Of a DNA stretch of 64,000 nucleotides, positions 35,738 through 45,119 are shown one piece after another. How positions within the stretch are numbered: the first letter of the stretch is position 1; every line of letters starts with the position of its first letter. The notes beneath the pieces were generated by a model that did not search any database, was not told the origin of the DNA, and worked only from the letters and a program-made list of their open reading frames with translations. Both the position numbers and the translations under genes were made by a program. Where the stretch lies: positions 16,241 through 80,240 of the forward strand of contig NZ_PFGL01000064.1 of NCBI RefSeq assembly GCF_002783505.1, given 5' to 3'. This DNA is from Shewanella sp. CG12_big_fil_rev_8_21_14_0_65_47_15 (GTDB lineage: Bacteria > Pseudomonadota > Gammaproteobacteria > Enterobacterales > Shewanellaceae).

Positions 35738-37986
35738 ACCTGTGGCTTAGTCTTGAGCGCGAGCATGCTTGCCCTCTCCAGCCGACGTTGCTTCAACATG
35801 GAGGCGGCGAGCAACATGGCGATAAACAAGCTTATCGCACCGAGTAACATATCGAGGCGGCTCGCCATCGCCGTCTGTGGCAGTATGCCTAATGGCTGCC
35901 AACCTAGGGGCAAATGCTGACGAACAACCGCATCACGGCCCATGGCATTGGACTCAATTGGCGTCAAATCTACGGCCACTAAACTGGTATAGGCGCTGAC
36001 TAAATGGTAATTGAGGGATAAGGCGGTGACCTGCTGTTTGACCCTATCATCGTTGGTACCGTTCTTACTTAGCTCCAGCGCCGCGATCTGCTTTCTGGCC
36101 CAGAGTAAGTCTAAACCGGCATTCTGATCGGGGATTGCTGCCAAGTTATCCATTAATGACAGGGATTGTTGCCAGTTTTTATGCCCTTGGCGGCCCGTGA
36201 TCACTAACGCCTTGGGTTCACGTTGGCCACGTTTAAGGCTGACGAGTACAGGTTCACCTTGGTAAAGATCGGGAATGGGCGATGGCCAATAATCGGGGAT
36301 ATTGCCATCATCAAAATGCACTTGAATATCGGTTAATACTGGGTACTGGATTTTATTCAGTAGTGCACTGATCTTTTCATCGACCTCCTCTACCTTGCCA
36401 ATGTAGGTAAAAGTACCGCGACCCAGTTCCGCCGCCCTTTGCATAAAATGCGAATTAGGCGCAGAGCCAATGCCCACGGTAAACAAGCGGCTATCGCCGA
36501 TTTGATAACGGATTAAATCAAATAGGGCTTGTTCATTACCCACAGATCCATCGGTCATAAAGATCACTTGCCGTAGGTGCGGAGCTGCTTGAGTGACATC
36601 TTGATGATTTGTCGCCAATGCCGCATTGAGCGCCAATGCCATTTCAGTGCCGCCATCGGCCTGTAGGCGGTTAACAAATTGACGGGCACGGGCTAAGTTC
36701 GATGATGTAGCCGGAAGTGATCCCGACGATAACTGTGACATCTGGGAGTTAAATTCGATGATGTTAAAACTGTCCTTGGCTGTTAACCCATTGAGGGCAT
36801 ACAAGAGCGCATTTTTCGCCTGCACTATGGGATCCCCCGCCATAGAACCCGAGGTATCTATCACTAAAATTAATTCCCGGGGCAGACGCATCTGGGAATG
36901 ATTATCCGCCTTAGGCGGTAATACCATGACTAAGCTGTAACTGTCTTCGATAGCATTCCCAGCCCCTTGGGACAAAACATCACTTTCATTCTGGTGGGTT
37001 TTCCCCCTTTGGTTAAACACCCAAGCGAGGGGGCTATTGCCTTGTTTTAGGCGCCACTGCAGCACAAAATCGCGGTTTGCAGGCACAGAATTGGCGAGCG
37101 ACACAGTGGTTGCACCACGCTCTTCATTGAGTTTGATTCGATGGTACGGACTTTCAACCATGCTCGTCTCGACGCCCTCCCCCAGATCCACCCAAATATC
37201 GGCCTTAAGCTCAGGGGAATTATCCCCATCAGCCCCGCGAATAGGGGCAACAATTCTCTCGGCATCAAACACTTGCGCACTGGTCACTCGGTCATTGTCA
37301 CCGCCATTATCAGCCGTATTTCCGGGGATATAACGCGGCGCCACGACCAAGGGAAACCGTAGACGAAACAAACCATCTTCATATTGAATGGCTTCTTGAT
37401 AGCTAATTTCGACCACGAGTTGCTCACCAGGCGCCAGATTAGCCACCTCGGTCGTGAACATATTGGGTCGTTCCTGACTCACTAAGCTTGCGCGCTTCCC
37501 CTCGGCTTTGGCTTGCTCAAAGCGTTGTTTTGCCTCGGCCCTTGGATGAATTTGGCCCTCGATAATGCGCTGACCTATATGCAATCGGAGTGAATCCACC
37601 GCTGCTTCATTCGGTAGAGGGAACAGATATTGGCCATTGAGCACAAATTCGCTGTTGTTGTGAAAAATTTGCTTAACACTCACCCTATTGTTTAGGCCCG
37701 AGACGCGCATCGACACCTGTGTGTCTAAGGGTAAGGAGGGCACTAAGGCACCGTTTGGGTTGTGGTATACCAAGATGCCCTGAGTCACATCTTGGTAATC
37801 GAATAGCGATGGCTGCAGCAGTGAACGCCCTTCCTGCATTGACATCATATTACCGGACTCAAGTAGCGTCCCGGGGCTATTGGGTGAAGCCAGCACCACA
37901 AAGGGTAAACACCAACAAATCGCGACGGCTATCACTAAGGTCGCAACGGCTTCACTGACTTCTTTAACTCTTTTCCCTGTGGTCAT
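35734..37986 (-). CDS. Dedicated sortase substrate: VIT and VWA domain surface protein
   Basis: The single substrate of the adjacent class GN sortase. It has a signal peptide, then a VIT domain (about 60-200, RVSGLNNRVSVKQIFHNNS onward) and a von Willebrand A domain with the MIDAS motif DTSGSMAGD near residue 378. The C-terminal sorting signal LPQTA is at about residue 702 (numbering from 37986), followed by a hydrophobic helix and a KQRRLER basic tail. ATG 37986 is favoured over GTG 37989, with GGGAG upstream of both. VIT/VWA proteins of this type probably bind a partner on the cell surface; the ligand is unknown. Confidence 0.92.
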   Translation of the reverse strand: MTTGKRVKEVSEAVATLVIAVAICWCLPFVVLASPNSPGTLLESGNMMSMQEGRSLLQPSLFDYQDVTQGILVYHNPNGALVPSLPLDTQVSMRVSGLNNRVSVKQIFHNNSEFVLNGQYLFPLPNEAAVDSLRLHIGQRIIEGQIHPRAEAKQRFEQAKAEGKRASLVSQERPNMFTTEVANLAPGEQLVVEISYQEAIQYEDGLFRLRFPLVVAPRYIPGNTADNGGDNDRVTSAQVFDAERIVAPIRGADGDNSPELKADIWVDLGEGVETSMVESPYHRIKLNEERGATTVSLANSVPANRDFVLQWRLKQGNSPLAWVFNQRGKTHQNESDVLSQGAGNAIEDSYSLVMVLPPKADNHSQMRLPRELILVIDTSGSMAGDPIVQAKNALLYALNGLTAKDSFNIIEFNSQMSQLSSGSLPATSSNLARARQFVNRLQADGGTEMALALNAALATNHQDVTQAAPHLRQVIFMTDGSVGNEQALFDLIRYQIGDSRLFTVGIGSAPNSHFMQRAAELGRGTFTYIGKVEEVDEKISALLNKIQYPVLTDIQVHFDDGNIPDYWPSPIPDLYQGEPVLVSLKRGQREPKALVITGRQGHKNWQQSLSLMDNLAAIPDQNAGLDLLWARKQIAALELSKNGTNDDRVKQQVTALSLNYHLVSAYTSLVAVDLTPIESNAMGRDAVVRQHLPLGWQPLGILPQTAMASRLDMLLGAISLFIAMLLAASMLKQRRLERASMLALKTKPQV

Positions 37987-37989
37987 CAC

Positions 37990-38293
37990 AAAGACTCCCT
38001 GATCTTAAATACGCTGTGGTTAAATGCACTGAGATTAAAAGCGCTAAGGTTAAATACCGTGCTTATCCCAATGAAAAAGGCGCTAACGGTTATTTGGCGA
38101 CATGATTTCATTAGGGAAACATTCAATGAGGCTATTAAACACAGGCGAAGTGGCATAGCAGGGGATGGAAAATGGCAATGCACGTATCAATTGTGGCAAC
38201 AAAATGGCAATGGCATTCGAGGCCTTTTTTCTCAGGTAAAATCCTGTATAGTCACGAAAACTTAATCCCAGTAGTCAATAGGAATCGGGTTCT
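37990..38293. promoter_or_regulatory. Divergent spacer of the sortase locus with four 15-bp direct repeats
   Basis: The 304-base spacer separates the substrate gene (minus) from pdsR (plus). Four imperfect 15-bp repeats with TTAAA starts at 38005, 38020, 38035 and 38050 run through 38064, i.e. within about 75 bases of the substrate start. They have the consensus TTAAATRCRCTGAGG. They are candidate binding sites for a regulator of the substrate-sortase operon. Confidence 0.6.
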
Positions 38294-38986
38294 ATGAAAC
38301 GTATCGCCATAGTGGAAGATGAGGTCGCCATTCGCGAAAACTATAAGGATGTGCTGCAACAGCACGGCTACAGCGTACAAACCTATGCCGACAGGCCCTC
38401 GGCCATGCTGGCGTTTAACACGCGCTTACCGGATTTGGCGATTATCGACATAGGTTTAGGCAACGAGATCGACGGGGGGTTTACGTTGTGCCAGTCCCTA
38501 CGGGCCCTATCCAATACCCTGCCCATCATCTTTTTGACGGCCCGCGACAGTGACTTCGATACTGTGTGTGGCCTGCGCTTAGGCGCCGATGATTACTTAA
38601 GCAAAGAAGTCAGTTTTCCCCATTTGACCGCCCGTTTAGCCGCGCTGTTTCGCCGCTCCGAGCTTGCGGCCAGCCAAACACCGAAGGAGAACCTGCTCGA
38701 ACGTGGCCCACTGACGATCGACGCTAACCGTATGCAGGTATATTGGGATCAACATCCCATCGAACTGACTGTCACCGAATTTTGGATGGTGCATGCCCTC
38801 GCCAAACACCCTGGCCATGTGCGCAGTCGCCACGAACTGATGCAGGAGGCAAAAATTTTCGTCGATGACAGCACCATAACCTCCCATGTGAAGCGTATTC
38901 GTAAAAAGTTTATGGCCGCCGCACCTGAGTTTGACTGTATCGATACCGTCTATGGCATGGGCTATCGCTGGGATAGCCTTGCTTAA
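38294..38986 (+). CDS. pdsR: Sortase-system response regulator PdsR
   Basis: An OmpR-type response regulator dedicated to the proteobacterial sortase system. The receiver domain (1-120) has the acid pair in VEDE, the phosphoacceptor Asp in IIDIGLGNE, the conserved Thr and Lys in FLTARDS and DDYLSKE. A winged-helix DNA-binding domain (about 130-228) follows, ending in DTVYGMGYRW. It is divergent from the substrate gene and lies upstream of the kinase gene pdsS with a 48-base gap. Confidence 0.92.
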   Translation: MKRIAIVEDEVAIRENYKDVLQQHGYSVQTYADRPSAMLAFNTRLPDLAIIDIGLGNEIDGGFTLCQSLRALSNTLPIIFLTARDSDFDTVCGLRLGADDYLSKEVSFPHLTARLAALFRRSELAASQTPKENLLERGPLTIDANRMQVYWDQHPIELTVTEFWMVHALAKHPGHVRSRHELMQEAKIFVDDSTITSHVKRIRKKFMAAAPEFDCIDTVYGMGYRWDSLA

Positions 38987-39034
38987 TATGAGTCTTGCCT
39001 AATCAAGCCGCTATGGGATGTTAACCTCGAATTG

Positions 39035-41194
39035 ATGACACGTTTCCCCTTCGGTCTTCGTACCAAAGTCATTGGCCTCAGTCTGTTTTTACTCTGCCTA
39101 CCTTGGCTGGGGTATCAATATGTATGGGAAATGGAAAAATACCTACGCCACGGTCAGGAGCGCACTCTAGAAGGCACGACTCAGGCATTGGCCACCGCCC
39201 TACACGAACGGCCAAAACTGTTCGATGGCCAGGCGAGTTTCTTAAAACAGGTGGAAAAAAGCCGCGATCTCTATGCCTATCCGCTGGCGGGGGCGATTTT
39301 GCTCGACGGAAAACTCAATGAATGGCAGGAATACCAGCATAGGTTTATCCAATACGGACAAGCAAACCTGATCATGCGTGCCGATCCCAACATACCGCTA
39401 ACCTTAAGCTTCACCCATATGGTTGGCCAATACGATGGTTATCTGTATGCCTTCTTTCAAGTCGTCGATCCCACTTTAGTTTATCGCGGCAAAAATGCGC
39501 TGAGCGTCGATAGAAACGATCATCTTTCCATCGCCACCCTCGCCCCCGACAATCAATTCAAGCGTTATATTGTCGCGACAACTCAACCCGGCTGGATCAG
39601 CGCCTTCGAACTGCCCGCAAATCCTAAGCAGACAGTGCCCGTCACCCCAGAGGTGCGCATCCAAGGGCAATGGGCCGCGACGGATGTGGGCTATAACATT
39701 GAACTGCGGATCCCCCTCGATATGGTGGGGAGCAAGCTCGGCTTTGCCATCAATGATGTGAATGACAGTAAATACCGCGATATCAGTGCCATTGTAGGCA
39801 CCTCCGCCCTAGACACGGTCGATAAACTGGGGACTGTCCTAGTGCCCTCACCTGAAATTGAAAGTATTATCAAAGGGATGAGCCATTACAGCTCGCGGGT
39901 TTGGGTGGTGGATAAGCACGGCCGCGTACTGGCAAAGTCCGGTGATATTCGCGCCAATAGCAGCGTCTGGACCCGCACCTTAGAAGATGAGGCATCAAAC
40001 TCCCTGTGGGAGAGTTTCAAGCGCAATTACTTGCATCCGCTTTACTATAAAATTCTGACTAAGCCACCGCAGGATTTTATCGACTCACTGCAGGATTCCA
40101 CCGAACTGGACGGCAGCCATATTCGTAAGGCTCTCGCTGGGCAGCAAAGTTCGACGTGGCGCTTGACCCCAGATAACAAGGCTGTGGTGCTCGCCGCCGC
40201 CAGCCCTATTTGGATTGATAACAATGTATTGGGTGCCGTCGTTGCCGAAGAAACCACCCACGGCATTCGCACCCTACGCAACCGTGCCCTGGAAAAGTTG
40301 TTTAACGTGATTTTGACCATTATGAGCATGGGCACGCTGGCGCTGTTTTTCTTCGCCTCGAGTATCTCTAACCGCATCCGCAAACTGCGGGATGAAGCAG
40401 AAAATGCCATCGACAGCCAAGGTCGAGTCCGTAATCACCTTAAGCCCTCTAAGGCGCGGGATGAAATTGGCGATCTCTCCCGCAGTTTCTCCAGCATTGT
40501 GGGGCGTCTAGGTCAGTACACCCATTACCTTGAGAACATGTCGTCGCGCCTATCCCATGAGCTACGCACCCCCGTCGCCGTGGTGCGCTCATCCCTCGAG
40601 CATTTAAATCTACAAACCTTAGATAAAGATACCCAGAAATATGTCGATCGCGCCCAGGAAGGTGTCAGCCGCCTAAGTATGATCTTAAATAATATGAGCG
40701 AAGCGACTCGCCTAGAGCAGAGTTTAACCCAGGCCGATATCACTAAGTTTCCACTCTCCCAAGTGGTCAGCGGTTGTATGCAAGGCTATCAAATGACCTA
40801 TCCAGAACAACACTTTAGTGTCAAAGTGCCCGAACAGTCGCTGATGATGCAAGGGGTCCCAGAGTATATTGCCCAGCTGATGGACAAACTTATCGCCAAT
40901 GCGCTCGAGTTCTGTGATACGGGCAGCGCCATCGAAGTCACGCTTACTCAAGTGGGTAAGCAAGCAACCTTACTTATCAGTAATTTAGGGCCAGAACTTC
41001 CAAGTGATATGTCGGAGCAGATTTTTGACTCTATGGTGTCGGTGCGAATAAACCAAGCCCAGGATAAACCCCATCTAGGACTAGGCTTATATATCGCGCG
41101 ATTGGTCGCCGAGTTCCACCAAGGACAAATCCTCGCCCGCAACCGCAGCGATCATAAAGGGGTAGATATCCTAGTAACGCTGCCTTTGAGCTAA
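39035..41194 (+). CDS. pdsS: Sortase-system sensor histidine kinase PdsS
   Basis: The partner of PdsR. A first membrane helix (about 10-30) is followed by a long periplasmic sensor. Residues 85-270 resemble a CBM9/DOMON carbohydrate-binding fold (AILLDGKLNEWQEY, YLYAFFQVVD, GYNIELRIPLD, LGFAINDVND). A second sensor stretch (VWVVDKHGRVLAKSGDI) precedes the second membrane helix (about 425-445), then HAMP, HisKA with the phosphoacceptor His in LSHELRTPV, and HATPase_c with the N box (LIANALEF) and G box (LGLGLYIARL). A TTG one codon upstream is not needed; ATG 39035 is taken as start. It ends before metC. Confidence 0.9.
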   Translation: MTRFPFGLRTKVIGLSLFLLCLPWLGYQYVWEMEKYLRHGQERTLEGTTQALATALHERPKLFDGQASFLKQVEKSRDLYAYPLAGAILLDGKLNEWQEYQHRFIQYGQANLIMRADPNIPLTLSFTHMVGQYDGYLYAFFQVVDPTLVYRGKNALSVDRNDHLSIATLAPDNQFKRYIVATTQPGWISAFELPANPKQTVPVTPEVRIQGQWAATDVGYNIELRIPLDMVGSKLGFAINDVNDSKYRDISAIVGTSALDTVDKLGTVLVPSPEIESIIKGMSHYSSRVWVVDKHGRVLAKSGDIRANSSVWTRTLEDEASNSLWESFKRNYLHPLYYKILTKPPQDFIDSLQDSTELDGSHIRKALAGQQSSTWRLTPDNKAVVLAAASPIWIDNNVLGAVVAEETTHGIRTLRNRALEKLFNVILTIMSMGTLALFFFASSISNRIRKLRDEAENAIDSQGRVRNHLKPSKARDEIGDLSRSFSSIVGRLGQYTHYLENMSSRLSHELRTPVAVVRSSLEHLNLQTLDKDTQKYVDRAQEGVSRLSMILNNMSEATRLEQSLTQADITKFPLSQVVSGCMQGYQMTYPEQHFSVKVPEQSLMMQGVPEYIAQLMDKLIANALEFCDTGSAIEVTLTQVGKQATLLISNLGPELPSDMSEQIFDSMVSVRINQAQDKPHLGLGLYIARLVAEFHQGQILARNRSDHKGVDILVTLPLS

Positions 41195-41405
41195 GAGTCA
41201 CGTTGCCTTTAAGCCCAGCGTCATAATCTAAAGACCGAACGGACTGCAGCCAATAACATGAGTCAAACTCATCATCGCGCCGCCTGTCATTTCTGCGCGC
41301 AGATGCTAAGATGACCGTCGTAACAATAGATTAGATATCTCCAATGGTTCTTCTCCAACATTGTTCAACCTATTCGTTCAACCTATATGCCAAGGTAATG
41401 ATCCA

Positions 41406-42605
41406 ATGACAGATAAACACCAGCTCGCCACCCAAATCGTCAGCTTAGGTCGAGACAAAAAATGGACTAAAGGCGTGATCAATCCACCGGTATTTCGCGC
41501 TTCGACTATCGTCTTCGAAACGATGGATGACATGCGCCACGCCGCCAAAAACAAAACCAATGGAGAGATGTTTTATGGCCGCCGCGGCACCCCAACCCAT
41601 TTTGCCTTTCAAGCCGCCATTGCCGAGCTTGAAGGCGGTGTAGGCACCGCACTCTACCCTTCAGGCGCGGCGGCGATAAGTGCGGCGCTATTGTCATTTT
41701 TAAAGGCGGGCGATCACCTGTTGATGGTCGATAGCGTGTATGAGCCAACGCGGGATCTCTGTACCCATATCTTGGGCGGTTTTGGTATCGAAACCACTTA
41801 CTACGATCCGCTGATTGGCGCGGGGATCCGCGACCTTATTCGCCCCAATACTAAGGTGTTGTTTTTAGAGTCCCCCGGCTCCATCACCATGGAAGTGCAG
41901 GATGTACCAACCTTGTGCCGCATCGCCCACGAACATGGGCTGATCACTATGCTGGACAACACTTGGGCATCCCCCATCAATAGCAAACCCTTTGAGATGG
42001 GCGTGGATATTTCGATTCAGGCGGCGACCAAATATATCGTCGGTCACTCGGATGTGATGATAGGCACGGCGACCGCCAACGAAAAATACTGGCCACAATT
42101 GCGTGAACACAGCTATTTGATGGGGCAAACCACCTCCCCCGACGACGTGTATCTTGCTGCCCGCGGCCTACGTACCTTAGGTGTACGCATGGCGCAGCAT
42201 GAAAAAAATGCCCTCGAGGTCGCCAACTGGTTAAAGACCCGACCAGAAGTCGATCATCTGCGTCACCCCGCCTTTGACACTTGCCCCGGCCACGCGTTCT
42301 TTAAACGCGACTTTAGCGCCTCCAACGGTTTGTTCTCCTTTGTGCTAAAACAAGGCGATGCAGATGCGGTCACTGCACTGGTTGAAAATATGAGCCACTT
42401 TAAGATGGGCTTCTCCTGGGGCGGCTACGAGAGCTTGATTTTAGGGATTTTCGGTATTGATAAAATCCGCTCTGCTACCCAGTGGGATGCGAGTAAACCG
42501 TTAATTCGCTTGCATATTGGGTTAGAAGATCCCGCCGATTTAATCGCGGATCTCACTGCAGGGTTTGAGCGCTTTAATGCGGTGCTGGCGGCTAAAGCTA
42601 ACTAA
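41406..42605 (+). CDS. metC: Cystathionine beta-lyase
   Basis: Cleaves cystathionine to homocysteine, pyruvate and ammonia in methionine synthesis, using PLP. The Cys/Met metabolism PLP-binding segment (SIQAATKYIVGHSDVMIG, Lys near residue 210) and the YGRRGTPTHFAFQ and GGYESL stretches match MetC rather than MetB. Start at 41406 (399 residues) is chosen over an in-frame ATG at 41361 that adds 15 unconserved residues. A hairpin terminator follows. Confidence 0.92.
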   Translation: MTDKHQLATQIVSLGRDKKWTKGVINPPVFRASTIVFETMDDMRHAAKNKTNGEMFYGRRGTPTHFAFQAAIAELEGGVGTALYPSGAAAISAALLSFLKAGDHLLMVDSVYEPTRDLCTHILGGFGIETTYYDPLIGAGIRDLIRPNTKVLFLESPGSITMEVQDVPTLCRIAHEHGLITMLDNTWASPINSKPFEMGVDISIQAATKYIVGHSDVMIGTATANEKYWPQLREHSYLMGQTTSPDDVYLAARGLRTLGVRMAQHEKNALEVANWLKTRPEVDHLRHPAFDTCPGHAFFKRDFSASNGLFSFVLKQGDADAVTALVENMSHFKMGFSWGGYESLILGIFGIDKIRSATQWDASKPLIRLHIGLEDPADLIADLTAGFERFNAVLAAKAN

Positions 42606-42658
42606 GATGCTAAATGCCAGGTGCTAGGTGCTAGGTGCTAGCCGAATATTAAAATCAA

Positions 42659-42695
42659 AAAGGGGCGGAATGTGTATTCCGCCCCTTTCTATTTT
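42659..42695 (+). terminator. Terminator after metC
   Basis: AAAGGGGCGGAAT / ATTCCGCCCCTTT hairpin with a four-base loop, then TCTATTTTT. Just upstream, GGTGCTA is repeated three times at 42620-42640. Confidence 0.9.
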
Positions 42696-42794
42696 TACTC
42701 TAAAAGCTTCCCTAAAAACGCTGCTAAAAAACCTCTTCAAAACAATCCATTCCCCTAAAGATGGCAAAAGCGTCCACACCTTAGGCGGCAAAGA

Positions 42795-43283
42795 TCAATT
42801 GTTTTTAGTCCCAACGGTTAGCGCGGGATCGACCCAAGCCTGCGAGCCATAGAGCGGCACAGTAGAGAGCGCATGTTTATGGCTACCATTGGTCTCTTTG
42901 GTCGAATAGGACAAATACAGCAGAGTCTGATTTTGCGCATCATAAATCCGGCGCACTTTTAATGACTTAAACAGAATACTCAAGGACTCAGTAAATACCA
43001 CTTCCCCGTGTTTCCCCATATCTATCTTAGCCATATCCGCTGGCGTAATAGGTCCCGTTTGGCGGCAGCTGATCCCCATATCGGAGGGATCGGCAAAATC
43101 CAAATTCGCTTCGATACGGCTAATATGGCAAGTCACTCCGGGGATTTTTGGATCCTGCTTAGCATCGATAATCACATCCTTAGTCGTGAACAACCCTAGA
43201 CTGACCTTACCCACATCATCACCACAGCCAGTCACGAATAGCACCAGAGTGGCGGCCATGGCCATTTTTAATCGCGTTATCAT
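42795..43283 (-). CDS. CreA family protein
   Basis: A periplasmic or lipidated protein of unknown function, named after the E. coli creABCD cluster. A short signal sequence with TGCGDD (lipobox-like VTGC) precedes the family segments: GVTCHISRIEANLDFADPSD, ISCRQTGPI, GEVVFTESLSILFKSLKV and RRIYDAQNQTLLYLSYS. ATG 43283 is chosen over 43304, because the ribosome-binding site AGGGAC fits 43283 better and the longer start overlaps the previous gene. It lies downstream of the Hsp70-like gene on the same strand. Confidence 0.88.
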   Translation of the reverse strand: MITRLKMAMAATLVLFVTGCGDDVGKVSLGLFTTKDVIIDAKQDPKIPGVTCHISRIEANLDFADPSDMGISCRQTGPITPADMAKIDMGKHGEVVFTESLSILFKSLKVRRIYDAQNQTLLYLSYSTKETNGSHKHALSTVPLYGSQAWVDPALTVGTKNN

Positions 43284-43300
43284 CTTAATGTCCCTATAAA

Positions 43301-44758
43301 TCATTGTTTAACAAATAGCTTTTGGGCCCAGCGAGTAAGACCAGCGGTGACTGAACCAAAGTGATCGCCGACCACTACCGGAATATCGGGGTAAATTCCA
43401 GCAATTTTGCCGTAAATGGCCGGGCTTCGCGCCGTGCCGCCGGTGACATAAATAACATCGGGTAGACATTCTACCTGAGCAGCATCAGTAGACAAGGCAT
43501 CTAGGGATAAGCCTCGCTCTGCTAAGGTTTTAGCCGCTTGGCTCAGTGCTTGGTGCATCAGGGCTTCTACTTTTGTGAGTGAAGGCTCGATGGCATTTTC
43601 AAACAACTGACGGCTTACCGCCGCTCGCAGGGCTGCTTCGATAAAATCGAGTTCAATATCGGTCTTATCCTGATCCGATAGAACAATTTTGGCGCGTTCC
43701 GCCAAACGTACTAGCTGATAGCTTAATTGCTGGCGCTGCACTTTTAATAGCCGCAGCAGTAACTGTGGCTGCTCGGCTTCTTTGATCAACTCATCAATCA
43801 ATTTACGCGTGCTTAGGGTCGCAAATTCGCGTTGGGCACTGATATCATTGACGGCCACCGCATTCCAAAAAGGATTGCTCGGCATAGGCTTACCATTAAT
43901 CATCAAGGAGCCTAAGCCAAAATGCGGCATAAAAGCATTCATCGCTAGGGCGATATCCAGATCATTACCGCCTATCCGCTGGCCACTGTGGCCTAGGCAA
44001 TCGGCGGCGCGATCCTGCGCCATGATATGGGAGGGGCCCATCTTAACCACGGAGCAATCCGTCGTACCACCGCCCACATCGACCACCAGCACGGTTTTAT
44101 CTTCCCTAAGGCTCGCCTCATAATCCATGCCCGCGGCTAAGGGTTCAAACAAAAAGGCGACCTCTACAAAACCGGCCCGGGTTGCCGCGAGGGAAAGAAT
44201 GGCTTCTGCTTGACGATTACTCTCCTCGCCACCTATACCTTGGAAGTTTACTGGACGGCCAATCACCGCATGGGTGATAGCCTTAGCGCCTGAATCAAAC
44301 ATGCCTCTCTGGACTAAGATCGATTCGGCCCGCACTTTAATGTGCTGCATCATCAGGGTGACAATATCTTCAAACAGGGCAATTTGTTCGGGCCTGAGTC
44401 CCGTCGCACCTAAAAAGGATTTTGGCGAACGGACATAAAAACCTTCTTCGGGCGTTTCTAGGTAGGCTTTCACCGCTTGCTCGCCCACAAATACGGCTTG
44501 AGTATCAGGGTCGAGATCCAGCTCATGGCGCACCATGCGGGCACGGCTCAATTGTGCGGCACGCTTTTTGGCATAATCGGTTTTAAATTCAATAGGAAGT
44601 GCTTGATAAACGGCCTCGGCGATAAGCTCTCTGTCCATCGCATAGAGTGTCGACGGTAAATAAGTGGAATCCTCTGATAAGGGTAATAGTTGCACACTCT
44701 CCCCCTGCATAATTCCGACGGCGCAGTTGGCACTACCATAATCAAATCCGACGAACAT
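43301..44758 (-). CDS. yegD: Hsp70-family chaperone-like protein YegD
   Basis: An ASKHA-fold protein related to DnaK but lacking the substrate-binding domain. Seen: N-terminal VGFDYGSANCAVGI phosphate-binding motif, LVVDVGGGTTDCSVV and the C-terminal VYVTGGTARSPAI. The 485-residue length suits YegD, whose function is poorly defined. Start 44758 with GAAGG immediately upstream is favoured; the frame continues 17 codons further up without support. It is divergent from ppk. Confidence 0.9.
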   Translation of the reverse strand: MFVGFDYGSANCAVGIMQGESVQLLPLSEDSTYLPSTLYAMDRELIAEAVYQALPIEFKTDYAKKRAAQLSRARMVRHELDLDPDTQAVFVGEQAVKAYLETPEEGFYVRSPKSFLGATGLRPEQIALFEDIVTLMMQHIKVRAESILVQRGMFDSGAKAITHAVIGRPVNFQGIGGEESNRQAEAILSLAATRAGFVEVAFLFEPLAAGMDYEASLREDKTVLVVDVGGGTTDCSVVKMGPSHIMAQDRAADCLGHSGQRIGGNDLDIALAMNAFMPHFGLGSLMINGKPMPSNPFWNAVAVNDISAQREFATLSTRKLIDELIKEAEQPQLLLRLLKVQRQQLSYQLVRLAERAKIVLSDQDKTDIELDFIEAALRAAVSRQLFENAIEPSLTKVEALMHQALSQAAKTLAERGLSLDALSTDAAQVECLPDVIYVTGGTARSPAIYGKIAGIYPDIPVVVGDHFGSVTAGLTRWAQKLFVKQ

Positions 44759-45119
44759 ACCTTCACTCCCGCGATAAAAAGCCGAGCAAAGTAACATAAT
44801 TTGCCACAATGCCCAAGGTGTTTTGTCGGTCGTTTCGATGCAAGCATGTTTGGGGTGGACGGCTCACCAGAGGGGAAAGTGAGCCGGACCTCAGGACTTT
44901 CATCTTAGGGTCATATTTCTGTCACACTCGTCATCAATCTGACATATTTCCCTCGTATCTTTAGGCCCATATAACTCGATAAATCCCTGACAGATTTTCG
45001 CGTACATGCAATATTTATCATTTAAATTCCTTCACTTGTTAGCAGTAAATCTGATTGCACAACGACGGATGAATGCTATTGTATATTGCGCCATGACGCT
45101 TGCTTAAAGGAGCTGTGCA
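44759..45119. promoter_or_regulatory. Divergent yegD/ppk control region with candidate Pho box
   Basis: GGGTCATATTTCTGTCAC at 44908-44925 has two GTCAY cores exactly 11 bases apart, which is the period of Pho box half-sites; its second half CTGTCAC is perfect. A third similar half, CTGACAT, lies at 44939-44945. A sigma-70-like promoter for ppk may be TTGCAC at 45055-45060 and TATTGT at 45077-45082 (spacing 16). No gene is seen in the 361 bases. Confidence 0.5.

Noticed and set aside
37986..38183. 65-codon minus-strand frame upstream of the sortase substrate
   Set aside because: Its repeated NLSAF-type protein text is a by-product of the 15-bp DNA repeats.
42620..42640. Three GGTGCTA repeats after metC
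   Set aside because: Too short and too close to the terminator to claim a function.
42628..42852. 74-codon plus-strand frame after metC
   Set aside because: It runs through the metC terminator and into the antisense of the creA-like gene with no ribosome-binding site.
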